Assembly (NCBI RefSeq): GCF_000212855.1
Contig: NZ_GL890993.1
Coordinates: forward strand, 2,257,363 to 2,317,548
Source: Streptococcus sanguinis SK355
GTDB lineage: Bacteria > Bacillota > Bacilli > Lactobacillales > Streptococcaceae
Length of the DNA: 60,186 bases
Direction of reading: 5' to 3'
Shown: one piece after another, positions 23,737 to 34,627 of the stretch
How the letters are laid out: each line of letters starts with the position of its first letter
Position numbering within the stretch: the first letter of the stretch is position 1
The notes under the pieces: generated by a model
What the model saw: only the letters and a program-made list of their open reading frames with translations
The model's database searches: none
Told to the model about the DNA's origin: nothing
Position numbers and translations under genes: made by a program

Positions 23737-25986
23737 TTAATTTCTGCTTCTCTTTTTGAGAGTAAAAGCAAACATCAGCAGGGTCAATCCCAAGACTGCC
23801 CAGCCGCTGTTATTTTGGCCGGTCTGCGGGAGTCCCTTCTTCTTGCTGCCAGCAGTCTGACCTTGTCCAGTTTGATTGGACGATGAAGGATTGGTCTGAG
23901 ACGGAGCTCCTTGATCTGCCGCTGCAGAGGATTTATCGGTTGATTGAGACGGTTGGGAGCTGTCAGAAGACGAAGCTGCAACATCCTTAGAAAAGTCCAG
24001 CTGCACCACTACTGGATCATGGTCTGAAGCTCTGCCATGTTCCTCCATGAAAGAGGCATTGATATGGACAGGCGCAAAGACTGCCTTGCCTGCAAGGTTC
24101 TTTGAAATGAAAATATTGTCCAAGCTTTGGTTGCTGCCGCGGTAGAAATAGGAATAACGGTCAGCCACATCATGCTCCTGCATGAGATTAATCAATTCAT
24201 TACCCGCTAGTGCTTTAGCCGTTTCGGAAAATTCAAAATCATTAAAATCACCAGTCAGCACAAACTTAAGGTTAGGATTTTGTCTCAGTCCTTCCTGAAC
24301 AAAGCTATTTAAAATTTTCGCCTGTTCTATCCGGGCTGCCTGCGTATGCTGAACTGCTGGCTGAGCGGAACCATAAACGGCATCATCCCCAATCTTGGAC
24401 TTCAAATGATTGGCAATAACGACGATATGCTGTCCCTTAAATTCAAACTCAGCTGCTAAGGATTTACGAACCTTAGTAAAGGCTGGATTTGTTGGAGCAA
24501 TCCGGGCAGGATTCTTAACCAAATGGCCACCGGAGAAGCTAGCTGCTTCTTCACTCGTACCGGCTTCTTTTTCGACTAACTTCACCCGATTTGGATCGTA
24601 GAGAAAGGCTACGCGAATATTAGAGCCAGGCTTGCCGCCATCTTGACCGTCAAGTGGGGCAACTTCAGTGTACTTGTAAGTTTTTCCGCCCAGTTCTTTG
24701 ATGCGGGCCGCTAGTTTCTCACCGCTTTTGACACCGCTAGTCGTCCCATCATTGACACTGCCATTCTCATCTTGAACCTCAATGAGCGTGATGATATCTG
24801 GACTATGAATTTCATTGATAAAGGAATTGGCGATTCTAGTCACTTTTTCCTCAGGCGTTTCACCTTTTTTAGCATTTGCAGAAAAATTCTCGATATTGTA
24901 GGAAGCAATAGTCAGTTTGTCCTCGCTTGGATAGATAGGAGAGACCTGTCTCTGCAAGCCACCGTCCACCAAATCAGGCAGCTGAGTCGGCTCCAACTTG
25001 TAAATCTTCCCACGATAGGTCACGACTCCGACCACATCACCATTGAAATAATCCTTGGCCTTGGCAATAAATTTATTGCCAACATAGACTGGAATGGTTG
25101 CGGTATTTTGGGCGTTTGGACGAAGATTGAGACCTCCGATATTGTTTAATGGCAAGGCTTGGTAGCCTTCAGGTAAGAGATAAATGTCTCCACGGTACTG
25201 CGGGCCTAAAACACGAGGCCTCTTCACCTTCGTCAACATTCCTTCCAAACTTTCCCAGTAGTCCAACGCTTCACTTTGAGGCTGATAGTCATTAATATCG
25301 TTATCAACCGTATCCTGAGGCATATTAGCCACGATGTCTACTGGAGCAGGTAAGTCAGCTTTCCCTTCCTTGATCACCTTGGAAGCGACAAGCATGGTGA
25401 CTGTCAAGCTATCACTTGGCTTGTTGAAAGTTTGCCCCTGACGAATGCTGAGCTCTTCCATATAGCCTTCTTTGACACGACCTTCAAGACTAAGTTTGTC
25501 TCCGATATCGACTTTTTCTTTAGAAACAACATAAAGAGCATCAGAAGTCCTTCTGTTTCCATCAGGAGTCACGTCTTGAACATAAAAACCATAGCGGTCT
25601 GTTTTCGTCACAACTACATTGGAAACTTGAACTTCCTTGTCGTCATAGGGAGAGGTTTGTGATTCTCCCTGAATGGTTCCCACATTGGGCACAACCTCTG
25701 GTCCGCTAGTCGCAGCTTGTGCTGCAGTAGAGGCTTGGTCTGCCTTTCCCACTGACTCTGTAGAAGCTGGCCTTGCCTCTCCCAAGTCTGCAGATGGACT
25801 ATCTGCTTGACTGGCAACCGACGCATCGCTTACAGTTGGATTCTCTGTAAGAGCTGCCGCATCTGAAGTCGACGAACTTACTGCTTCTTCTGCTCCAACC
25901 GGTCGGACAGAAAAAAGCAGGGATAGAAAAGCAGCTAGCAAAACCACTGTGGGAAAGAGCTGCTTGTAAGAAACTTGTTTTTTCAT
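23737..25986 (-). CDS. swan: LPXTG cell-wall-anchored nuclease (SWAN-like)
   Basis: A 749-aa surface protein. It has a signal peptide (about residues 1-32), a Ser/Ala/Thr-rich low-complexity stretch to about 95, an OB-fold-like domain (VPNVGTIQGESQ onward to about 190), and an endonuclease/exonuclease/phosphatase domain from about 355 to 680 with ASYNIENF, LIEVQDENG, VIANHLKSK, LTGDFNDFE and SDHDPVV. A second low-complexity region leads to the sorting signal LPQTG, hydrophobic helix and KKRSRN tail. This matches the S. sanguinis nuclease known to degrade extracellular traps; nuclease activity here is inferred. TTGCAA, 17 bases, TATAAT (26034-26062, minus) form its promoter. Confidence 0.9.
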   Translation of the reverse strand: MKKQVSYKQLFPTVVLLAAFLSLLFSVRPVGAEEAVSSSTSDAAALTENPTVSDASVASQADSPSADLGEARPASTESVGKADQASTAAQAATSGPEVVPNVGTIQGESQTSPYDDKEVQVSNVVVTKTDRYGFYVQDVTPDGNRRTSDALYVVSKEKVDIGDKLSLEGRVKEGYMEELSIRQGQTFNKPSDSLTVTMLVASKVIKEGKADLPAPVDIVANMPQDTVDNDINDYQPQSEALDYWESLEGMLTKVKRPRVLGPQYRGDIYLLPEGYQALPLNNIGGLNLRPNAQNTATIPVYVGNKFIAKAKDYFNGDVVGVVTYRGKIYKLEPTQLPDLVDGGLQRQVSPIYPSEDKLTIASYNIENFSANAKKGETPEEKVTRIANSFINEIHSPDIITLIEVQDENGSVNDGTTSGVKSGEKLAARIKELGGKTYKYTEVAPLDGQDGGKPGSNIRVAFLYDPNRVKLVEKEAGTSEEAASFSGGHLVKNPARIAPTNPAFTKVRKSLAAEFEFKGQHIVVIANHLKSKIGDDAVYGSAQPAVQHTQAARIEQAKILNSFVQEGLRQNPNLKFVLTGDFNDFEFSETAKALAGNELINLMQEHDVADRYSYFYRGSNQSLDNIFISKNLAGKAVFAPVHINASFMEEHGRASDHDPVVVQLDFSKDVAASSSDSSQPSQSTDKSSAAADQGAPSQTNPSSSNQTGQGQTAGSKKKGLPQTGQNNSGWAVLGLTLLMFAFTLKKRSRN

Positions 25987-26033
25987 GAACTTCTCCTTTT
26001 CTGTATAAATGTATATTATCCTATTTAATTTTT

Positions 26034-26062
26034 ATTATAAAGAAAAGAATCAAATTTTGCAA
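26034..26062 (-). promoter_or_regulatory. Promoter of the wall-anchored nuclease gene
   Basis: TTGCAA (26057-26062), a 17-base spacer, TATAAT (26034-26039) on the minus strand. Confidence 0.7.
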
Positions 26063-26133
26063 AGGCTTTCTCAAAATTCTGTATTAGTTTCTCTCTCTTC
26101 AGAAAAATACTTGTCTAGGCTGGCCCAACACAT

Positions 26134-26165
26134 AAAAAAGAATCTGGAATTTTACCAGATTCTTT
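26134..26165 (-). terminator. Terminator of the trehalose operon
   Basis: AAGAATCTGG/CCAGATTCTT stem plus six T on the minus strand, just past treC. Confidence 0.85.
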
Positions 26166-26172
26166 CGAGACT

Positions 26173-27804
26173 TTAGTTTTCCCCTACTAAGATTGCCAAG
26201 GTTTCATAAGGCTGCAGGGTCATCACATGATCAATCTGAGTCTTGTCGTAATTGGATAGGAGAACCTGACCATTTTGATAATCCGGCAGGATGTCCACCG
26301 TAATCGGATCAGCATAGAAGTTGTTAAGGACTAAAAGCTTTTGTCCTTGCCACTCCCGCTCAAAGGCATAGACCTGAGGACTGTCCTCATAGGCTGGCTG
26401 ATAGCTGCCCTCTGCGATGATAGGTAGTTCCTTACGCAGGGCAATCAATTTCTGATAAAAGGTAAAGATTGGGCCCTTGATTTCATTTTCTACATTGATG
26501 AGAGGATAGGATTTGCCCGCCTTCAGCCATGGAGTTCCTGTTGTAAAACCTGCATTGGCTGAATCATCCCACTGCATAGGCGTCCGAGAATTATCACGAG
26601 ATTTGGCCTTGATAATCCTGAAGGCTGCTTCTGGTGATTGACCTTCAGCAAGCAGAGTCTGGTAAGCATTGAGAGACTCGACATCCACATAATCTTCCAT
26701 GGAGTCATAGTCAGGGTCCACCATGCCAATCTCCTCCCCCATGTAGATATAAGGCGTCCCGCGCGAAAGGTGAATACTGGCTGCCAACATGGTCGCTCCT
26801 TCATTGCGGAAATTTTCTACATCGACAAAGCGGTTGAGGGTTCGCGGCTGATCATGGTTGTTCCAAAAGAGAGCCGACCAGCCTTCATGATTACTCATTT
26901 CCTTGCCCCAAGTATGGAAGAGGCGTTTTAACTCTTCAAAGTCAAAAGCCTTAAGCGTCCACTTCTGTCCAGCTTCATAGTCCACCTTGAGATGATGGAA
27001 ATTAAAAGCCATGGACAGCTCCTGCCGGTCTGGTGCCGTGTAAAGGATGCAATTTTCAATCGTCGTAGCACTCATTTCGCCAACCGTCATAACAGAATCG
27101 TCCTGCCCAAAAGTTGCTTCGTTCATCATACGCAGATAGTTATGCACGATTGGCTTATCAGTATAGGCTGGCTTGCCCTCCTGCTCTGGACAGTCCGTCA
27201 GCACCTCATCTTTTCCGATGACGTTGATGACATCAAAGCGGAAGCCCTTGACTCCTTTATCTCGCCAAAAATTCACCACCTTGAAGAGCTCTTGACGAAC
27301 ATTGGGGTTGCGCCAGTTAAGATCAGCTTGAGTCACATCATAGAGATGCAGATAATATTTGCCCGTATCGCCAAATGGCGCCCAGGCACTGCCGCCAAAC
27401 TTGGACAGCCAGTCCGTTGGCTCATCCCGCAGGATAAAGAAGTCCTGATAGTAGGAATCCCCAGCCAGCGCCTTTTGGAACCACTCATGCTCAATTGAGC
27501 AATGATTGAGAACCATGTCCAGCATAAAGTCAATACCATGTTGCTGGCCAACCTTGACCATCTCTTCAAAATCTGCCATATCTCCAAAGATAGGGTCTAC
27601 CGCAGTGTAATCAGAAATATCGTAACCGTTGTCCCTCTGTGGACTCGGATAGAATGGATTGAGCCAGATCATATCCACTCCCAGCTCTTTCAGGTAAGGA
27701 AGTTTTTCAATAATCCCGCGAAAATCTCCCAAACCGTTGCCAGTCGTGTCTTTAAAAGATTTTGGATAAATTTGGTAGACAACCTTTGTTTTATCAAGTG
27801 TCAT
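26173..27804 (-). CDS. treC: Trehalose-6-phosphate hydrolase (GH13)
   Basis: TreC splits trehalose-6-phosphate, delivered by the PTS, into glucose and glucose-6-phosphate. It is 543 aa from MTLDKTKVVYQIYPKSF. The GH13 landmarks are all present: DMVLNHCS, GFRFDVINVIG (nucleophile Asp), VGEMSA (acid/base Glu) and WNNHDQPR. The ATG at 27804 has AAGGAG six bases upstream; the open frame runs 20 codons further up without support. It is the second gene of treP-treC. Confidence 0.95.
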   Translation of the reverse strand: MTLDKTKVVYQIYPKSFKDTTGNGLGDFRGIIEKLPYLKELGVDMIWLNPFYPSPQRDNGYDISDYTAVDPIFGDMADFEEMVKVGQQHGIDFMLDMVLNHCSIEHEWFQKALAGDSYYQDFFILRDEPTDWLSKFGGSAWAPFGDTGKYYLHLYDVTQADLNWRNPNVRQELFKVVNFWRDKGVKGFRFDVINVIGKDEVLTDCPEQEGKPAYTDKPIVHNYLRMMNEATFGQDDSVMTVGEMSATTIENCILYTAPDRQELSMAFNFHHLKVDYEAGQKWTLKAFDFEELKRLFHTWGKEMSNHEGWSALFWNNHDQPRTLNRFVDVENFRNEGATMLAASIHLSRGTPYIYMGEEIGMVDPDYDSMEDYVDVESLNAYQTLLAEGQSPEAAFRIIKAKSRDNSRTPMQWDDSANAGFTTGTPWLKAGKSYPLINVENEIKGPIFTFYQKLIALRKELPIIAEGSYQPAYEDSPQVYAFEREWQGQKLLVLNNFYADPITVDILPDYQNGQVLLSNYDKTQIDHVMTLQPYETLAILVGEN

Positions 27805-27875
27805 ATGTTCTCCTTTTTTGAGAAAAGGGACAGGTTTTAAAGCACCGTCCCTCTCTATAGTCATTTCATTTTTCT

Positions 27876-29918
<2,043 letters not shown>

Positions 29919-29955
29919 TTACGAGTCGGTTTTTCAACACACTCCTACAAATTAT

Positions 29956-29969
29956 TGTAATCGATTTCA
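29956..29969. promoter_or_regulatory. CRE site between treP and treR
   Basis: TGTAATCGATTTCA fits the consensus TGWAANCGNTNWCA at every position. CcpA binding here would repress trehalose use when glucose is present. A flanking inverted repeat CCTACA/TGTAGG (29944-29978) could be the TreR operator. Confidence 0.8.
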
Positions 29970-29990
29970 AAGATGTAGGCAAGTTGTTTG

Positions 29991-30019
29991 TTGAAAAAAG
30001 CCCTCATTTTTGATAAAAT
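29991..30019 (+). promoter_or_regulatory. Promoter of treR
   Basis: TTGAAA (29991-29996), a 17-base spacer, TAAAAT (30014-30019). Confidence 0.65.
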
Positions 30020-30061
30020 TTTCTAGGTTGTATGCAAAAAAGAAAACAAGTGGAGTTTATG

Positions 30062-30775
30062 ATGAAGAAATACAAACAATTGTTCAAACAGATTGAGAAA
30101 GATATTTTAGAGGAACATTATGCAGTCGGAGATTTCTTGCCCAGCGAACATCAGCTGACAGAAGACTACCAGGTCAGCCGCGACACTGTGCGCAAGGCTC
30201 TGGCCCTGCTGCAGGAAGAAGGATTGATTGAAAAAGTCCGCGGACAGGGTTCCAAAGTCATCAAGCATGAACAGTTTGACTTTCCTGTGTCTAAGCTGAC
30301 CAGCTATCAAGAAGTAGTCAAGCAGAATAATATGCAGTCCAAAACCAATGTTGTCAGCTTGGAAAAGATTACCGTAGATCAGAAACTATCCGACATCACT
30401 GGCTTCCCTCCCTACCGACTGGTTTGGCGAATCGTCCGTCAGCGCGTTGTAGACCAAATCGCCTCTGTATTAGATATTGACTATTTGGACAAGGGTCTCG
30501 TCCCTCACTTGACGAGGGAAATTGCTGAGCAGTCCATTTATGCCTATTTGGAAAATGATTTAAAGCTCAATATCGCTTATGCCAAGAAGGAATTTACCAT
30601 TGACCACGCCAATGACCGAGACAAGATTCTCATGGACCTAGGCAAGGACCAGCAGGTCGTCTCTGTCAAGTCTCAGGTCTATCTGACAGACAGCCGCCAG
30701 TTTCAATATACCGAGAGCCGCCACAAGCTTGACAAATTTCGCTTTGTGGATTTTGCTAAGCGCCAGAAAGAATGA
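30062..30775 (+). CDS. treR: Trehalose operon repressor TreR (GntR family)
   Basis: A transcription factor of about 237 aa from MKKYKQLFKQIEKDI. The N-terminal winged helix has the GntR core (FLPSEHQLTEDYQVSRDTVR then KALALLQEEGLIEKVRGQGS). The C-terminal UTRA domain (SDITGFPPYRLVWRIVRQRV) binds the sugar-phosphate effector, expected to be trehalose-6-phosphate. The ATG at 30062 is six bases after GTGGAG; another ATG directly before it and one at 30032 are less likely. It is divergent from treP, the normal arrangement. Confidence 0.92.
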   Translation: MKKYKQLFKQIEKDILEEHYAVGDFLPSEHQLTEDYQVSRDTVRKALALLQEEGLIEKVRGQGSKVIKHEQFDFPVSKLTSYQEVVKQNNMQSKTNVVSLEKITVDQKLSDITGFPPYRLVWRIVRQRVVDQIASVLDIDYLDKGLVPHLTREIAEQSIYAYLENDLKLNIAYAKKEFTIDHANDRDKILMDLGKDQQVVSVKSQVYLTDSRQFQYTESRHKLDKFRFVDFAKRQKE

Positions 30776-30798
30776 TCTTGAGTTCCACCCAGATCACA

Positions 30799-30838
30799 AA
30801 ACCACCCCTGCCAGCTGGAAGGCAGAGGTGGTTTCTTT
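30799..30838 (+). terminator. Terminator of treR
   Basis: ACCACCCCTGCC/GGCAGAGGTGGT long stem, seven-base loop, then TTTCTTTTA. Confidence 0.8.
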
Positions 30839-30917
30839 TATAAGTAGTCTAAGGCTGCCTTGTTTGGGAGCGACAAAGAGCCTCAAAATTTCTTTTTACT
30901 TGTTTTAGGAGATTTAT

Positions 30918-31032
30918 ATGAAAAAATTAGTTAAGGGTTTCTGCTGCTTTTTAAACGTTACTGATTCTTATTACTTCCTTTCCTACTTTTGCGCCTGTGA
31001 GAATGTCAAAACTTGCTTATCATATAAGGTAA
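30918..31032 (+). pseudogene. Remnant of a secreted-protein N-terminus
   Basis: A good ribosome site (TAGGAG) precedes an ATG at 30918 reading MKKLVKGFCCFL. After a one-base shift the frame continues LLILITSFPTFAP and stops at 31030. Together these look like a signal peptide (basic start, hydrophobic core, polar end). As written the first frame gives a 50-aa peptide of unlikely composition. It looks like the start of a decayed exported protein. No family could be assigned. Confidence 0.4.
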
Positions 31033-31092
31033 CTTTAGATGTCATTGGACTGTCCTCATTTCTATTTTGATGGTATTAGTATAATCCCAGAA

Positions 31093-31136
31093 ACTTAAGG
31101 CAGACTTATAAAAAACTTGAAGGAAACTTAAAAGGC
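31093..31136. repeat. Four tandem 11-bp repeats (ACTTAARGNAN)
   Basis: ACTTAAGGCAG, ACTTATAAAAA, ACTTGAAGGAA and ACTTAAAAGGC follow each other without gaps. An 11-bp phase is one helical turn, like the direct-repeat operators of OmpR/PhoB-type response regulators. A TATAAT lies at about 31078-31083. The fourth copy runs into the terminator of the leftward CNNM gene. Confidence 0.6.
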
Positions 31137-31159
31137 TGAGTTTATTTCTCAGCCTTTTC
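31131..31159 (-). terminator. Terminator hairpin spanning the CNNM-gene stop
   Basis: AAAAGGCTGAG/CTCAGCCTTTT with the stop codon (31142-31144) in the seven-base loop. Confidence 0.7.
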
Positions 31160-32482
31160 TACTTCTTCAATAATTTCAGAAATTTCAACCTTAACCTTCG
31201 TAACACGGCCATTTTTAACCTTGTCATTGGTCAAAATGAGTTGCTTATTCTGACTTTCGGCTTCGTAGCTAATGCGTTCTTTCGGGTCTGGAATAGTCCC
31301 TACACAAGTCAAGTAATAACCAGCTATCGTATCCACATCGTCGCTTTCGATTTCAACTTCAAAGTATTCATTAAAGTCATTGAGGGTCATGGTTCCTAAG
31401 ACGATGTAGGTATTCTCACCGATTTCATGGACTTCAATCTCAGCCTTGTCAGTCTCATCGTCTATCTCACCGACAATCTCCTCCAAGAGGTCTTCCAGCG
31501 TGACCAGACCAGCCATTCCGCCATACTCATCCAAGAGAATCGCCATTTGGTTTTGCGTATTACGTAACTCCTTGAGCAAATCATCGACAAACATAGTTTC
31601 CGGTACAAAGAGCGGTTCCTGCAGGATTTTACGCAGAACGATATTGTCAAAACCATTGATGAATCCTTCATTGAGCAGTCGCTTGGTATGAATCAGACCG
31701 ATGACATTGTCCTTATCCCCATCATAGACAGGAATCCGCGAGAAGCTCTGTTTGAGAATGCTTTCGATGATTTCCTTGGTATCGCCCTGAATGTCCACCA
31801 TAAAAGCATCCGTCCGCGGCACCATTAGTTCACGCGCCATCAGCTCATCCAGAGAGAAAATCCCCTGCAGCATCTCAATCTCGTCCGCATCCAAGGTCTC
31901 TTCGCTCTTAGTCAGCATATACTCAATCTCGTCCCGGGTCATCTTTTCGTCTGCATCATCAAACTTCATCGGCGTTATTCGACTCAGCAGGTTGGTTGAA
32001 GCTGACAGCAACCAGACGAAGGGGCTGACAATCTTACCAAGAAAAATAATGACTGGTGCAGCCCGTACAGCTAGATTGTCTTTCAGGTTCATGGCAATGC
32101 GCTTAGGATAAAGCTCCCCCAAAACAATGGAAATATATGTCAATAAAATCAGGGCTAAGAAAGTTCCGATAGCACGTGCAGTTTCGGAATTTCCCATCCA
32201 AGAAGAGAAAAGTTTCCCCAGATTATCCGCAAAGCTGGCCCCAGACAGGATATTGATAACCGTAATCCCAACCTGAATAGTTGATAAGAAGTTATTGGGG
32301 CTTTCCAAGACAGCTAAGAGCCGGATATACTTGAGGTCGCCCTCTTCAGCCTTTTGCTCCACACGCGCCCGATTGAGCGATACCATTGCCATCTCAGCAG
32401 CTGAGAAAAAGGCATTTAACAAAGTCAATATAAACAGTAGTAAGGCTTGCCATAACATATTCTGACTGCCAGGGTCTTCCAT
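31142..32482 (-). CDS. CNNM/CBS-domain membrane protein (hemolysin-like, CorC family)
   Basis: A 446-aa protein with an N-terminal DUF21/CNNM membrane domain of about four helices (residues 10-190; NAFFSAAEMAMVSLNRARVE), a pair of CBS domains (about 215-340; MVPRTDAFMVDIQGDTKEI and LDEYGGMAGLVTLEDLLEEI) and a C-terminal CorC_HlyC domain. Such proteins are linked to divalent-cation (Mg or Co) efflux; the haemolysin name is historical. The ATG at 32482 has AGGAG upstream. Transcribed alone. Confidence 0.9.
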   Translation of the reverse strand: MEDPGSQNMLWQALLLFILTLLNAFFSAAEMAMVSLNRARVEQKAEEGDLKYIRLLAVLESPNNFLSTIQVGITVINILSGASFADNLGKLFSSWMGNSETARAIGTFLALILLTYISIVLGELYPKRIAMNLKDNLAVRAAPVIIFLGKIVSPFVWLLSASTNLLSRITPMKFDDADEKMTRDEIEYMLTKSEETLDADEIEMLQGIFSLDELMARELMVPRTDAFMVDIQGDTKEIIESILKQSFSRIPVYDGDKDNVIGLIHTKRLLNEGFINGFDNIVLRKILQEPLFVPETMFVDDLLKELRNTQNQMAILLDEYGGMAGLVTLEDLLEEIVGEIDDETDKAEIEVHEIGENTYIVLGTMTLNDFNEYFEVEIESDDVDTIAGYYLTCVGTIPDPKERISYEAESQNKQLILTNDKVKNGRVTKVKVEISEIIEEVEKAEK

Positions 32483-32556
32483 CGATTCTTTCTCCTCGAA
32501 ATGTATAAGTAAATCTGATTATATCATATTTTTAAATTTAGTGCACAGGAAATGAA

Positions 32557-32590
32557 AATAAGACGGAAGTTCCCTCTTCCGTCTTATTTT
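32557..32590 (-). terminator. Terminator of the AI-2E-type transporter gene
   Basis: AATAAGACGGAAG/CTTCCGTCTTATT, with T on both sides. Confidence 0.8.
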
Positions 32591-32633
32591 CTAGTCTTGA
32601 GACTCTGGAATCAATCGATTCCGAAACTCATCC

Positions 32634-33758
32634 TTATTTATTAATAATCCCAAACTCTTCGTTCTTCTTCTGCTCTTGAGCTTCCTTGTGATTGTCATAG
32701 AGGTTAGCCAAGAACTTAACGATTTCTTTAAGGATAGAATAGGTCGGGATTGCAACAATCATCCCCAGCACGCCATAGATATTGCTGGATAAGAGCAAGA
32801 GCACCATGATGGTAATAGGATGGACCTTCATCACACCGCCAACGATACGGGGATAGAGGATATTGCCATCGACCTGTTGGATAATCAGCATGTAAATCAA
32901 GGCCGCCACCATCTTCTGAGGATCGGTAAAGGTATAAGTAATGACCATAGGAATCAAGCCGATACTCGGTCCTACATAGGGGATTAGATTAGCCAGACTG
33001 GAGAAAATAGCAAAGACCAAAGCGTACTTGAGTCCAATGACGCTATAGCCAATATAAGCCAGAGCACCGATTATCAGGGCATCGATTGAAATCCCGCTGA
33101 TATAGCGGGCAACAGTAGCATTGAGATTGGTCAGCAAGCTGGAGATATTGAGCTTATCGCGCTTGAGGACTGTCCGCTCCAGCATGGGCAAAAGCTTATG
33201 GCCGTCCATGAGGAAGTAAACCAAGAAAATCGGCGTCATAATTAAAATCATCAGCGTATTGACAACTGCTGAAAGAACGCTCCCCAGACTGTTGGTCACA
33301 CTGTTAAGGATATTTTGCAGAATGTCCACATAAGACAGGTTGAGCTGCTGGATGGTGGACTGGATATTCAAATTCCGAAAGACCGGATTTTTAGATAATT
33401 GATTGACAAAACTTTGAATTTCCCAATAAAGGCCTTGTGTGGAATTAATTAAGCTGCTCAGCTGATTAATCAAAATCGGCAAGAGGTAAATAACGCCTAA
33501 AGCAATCAAGCCAAACAAAAGACTGAGTGTAATCAGAATCCCAATCACTCGGTTGATTTTGAGCTTATCCTGGAGAAATTTCACCAGCGGATTCGTAATA
33601 TAGTAAAGAAATCCTCCCACAAGAAAGGGAATCAAGATTGTATTCACAACGCTAACAATCGGGGTTATCATATCCCCCATCTGGCGCCAGATAAAGAAAA
33701 TAATCGTTAGCAAAAGGACCTCACTGGTCCAAAACATCAGCTTACTTTTATGAAACAT
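32634..33758 (-). CDS. AI-2E family (PerM/YdiK-type) membrane transporter
   Basis: A 374-aa integral membrane protein with about eight helices: paired helices at the N-terminus, a soluble segment around residues 90-150, then the conserved C-terminal block (LIPYVGPSIGLIPMVITYTF, PRIVGGVMKVHPI). The family includes E. coli TqsA, proposed to export autoinducer-2, and Na+/H+ antiporters; no substrate can be read here. The start has AGGAGGAG upstream. Confidence 0.85.
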   Translation of the reverse strand: MFHKSKLMFWTSEVLLLTIIFFIWRQMGDMITPIVSVVNTILIPFLVGGFLYYITNPLVKFLQDKLKINRVIGILITLSLLFGLIALGVIYLLPILINQLSSLINSTQGLYWEIQSFVNQLSKNPVFRNLNIQSTIQQLNLSYVDILQNILNSVTNSLGSVLSAVVNTLMILIMTPIFLVYFLMDGHKLLPMLERTVLKRDKLNISSLLTNLNATVARYISGISIDALIIGALAYIGYSVIGLKYALVFAIFSSLANLIPYVGPSIGLIPMVITYTFTDPQKMVAALIYMLIIQQVDGNILYPRIVGGVMKVHPITIMVLLLLSSNIYGVLGMIVAIPTYSILKEIVKFLANLYDNHKEAQEQKKNEEFGIINK

Positions 33759-33832
33759 TTGACTCCTCCTATCAGTTATTTTACCATAAATTTTGTTATA
33801 ATAAAGGAGATTTAACGAAAGAAAGAGTAAAA

Positions 33833-34627
33833 ATGGAAAAGATTATCAAACTGGAAAATGTAAGCTTAGCTAAACAAGGCCGAACCATCTTAAAAGATCT
33901 CAACTGGCAGGTGAAAAAGGGGGAGCATTGGGCTATTCTCGGTCTCAACGGTTCTGGAAAGTCTACTCTTCTGCGCTTGCTCATGGCTGAACATTGGAAG
34001 ACCCAGGGTAAGGTAACAGTTCTCGGTACTGAATTTGGTGCCGGCGACATTCCTCAGCTGCGAACTAGGATTGGAGTGGTCGGCTCATTCATTGCTGAGC
34101 GCCTGCCCAGCCATCTCACTGCCGAAGGAATCGTCCTAACAGGCAAGTACAAAAGCAGTATTCTCTATGCTCCTTACGGGCAAACTGAGCTGAATCAAGC
34201 TAGGGAAATGCTGGCTTCCATTGGCGGGCAAGAATTGATTGGCAGAAGCTACGCCAGTCTGTCTCAAGGGGAAAAGCAGCTCTTACTGATTGCGCGCAGT
34301 CTCATGGAAAAGCCAGAACTGCTTATCTTAGACGAAGCGACCAGCGGTCTGGATCTCTTTGCCCGCGAGCGCCTGCTGGATCAAATTGGTAAGATTACAC
34401 AGATGAATCAGGCTCCAACCATCCTCTATGTAACCCACCATGTAGAGGAAATCACTGCTGCTATGGATCATGTCCTGCTCCTAAAAGAAGGCCAAATCAT
34501 AGCCCAAGGTCCTAAAAAAGAAATTTTTCAAAAAGTAATCATGGATCGATTCTATCCTCAGCCAGTCGAGCTGATTGAGCTGGGAGAAGACCGCTATTTC
34601 GTCAAGGTGGAGGTCAGTTCGTCATGA
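33833..34627 (+). CDS. ABC transporter ATP-binding protein (YlmA-like)
   Basis: A single-domain ATPase of 264 aa with Walker A LGLNGSGKSTLLR, signature SLSQGEKQLLLI, Walker B LLILDEATSGLDL and H-loop YVTHHVEEI. No permease with a matching partner motif is adjacent: the next gene is a GT-C-like enzyme that overlaps it by four bases. A -10 with TG extension (TGTTATAAT) lies about 30 bases upstream. Partner and substrate unknown. Confidence 0.85.
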   Translation: MEKIIKLENVSLAKQGRTILKDLNWQVKKGEHWAILGLNGSGKSTLLRLLMAEHWKTQGKVTVLGTEFGAGDIPQLRTRIGVVGSFIAERLPSHLTAEGIVLTGKYKSSILYAPYGQTELNQAREMLASIGGQELIGRSYASLSQGEKQLLLIARSLMEKPELLILDEATSGLDLFARERLLDQIGKITQMNQAPTILYVTHHVEEITAAMDHVLLLKEGQIIAQGPKKEIFQKVIMDRFYPQPVELIELGEDRYFVKVEVSSS

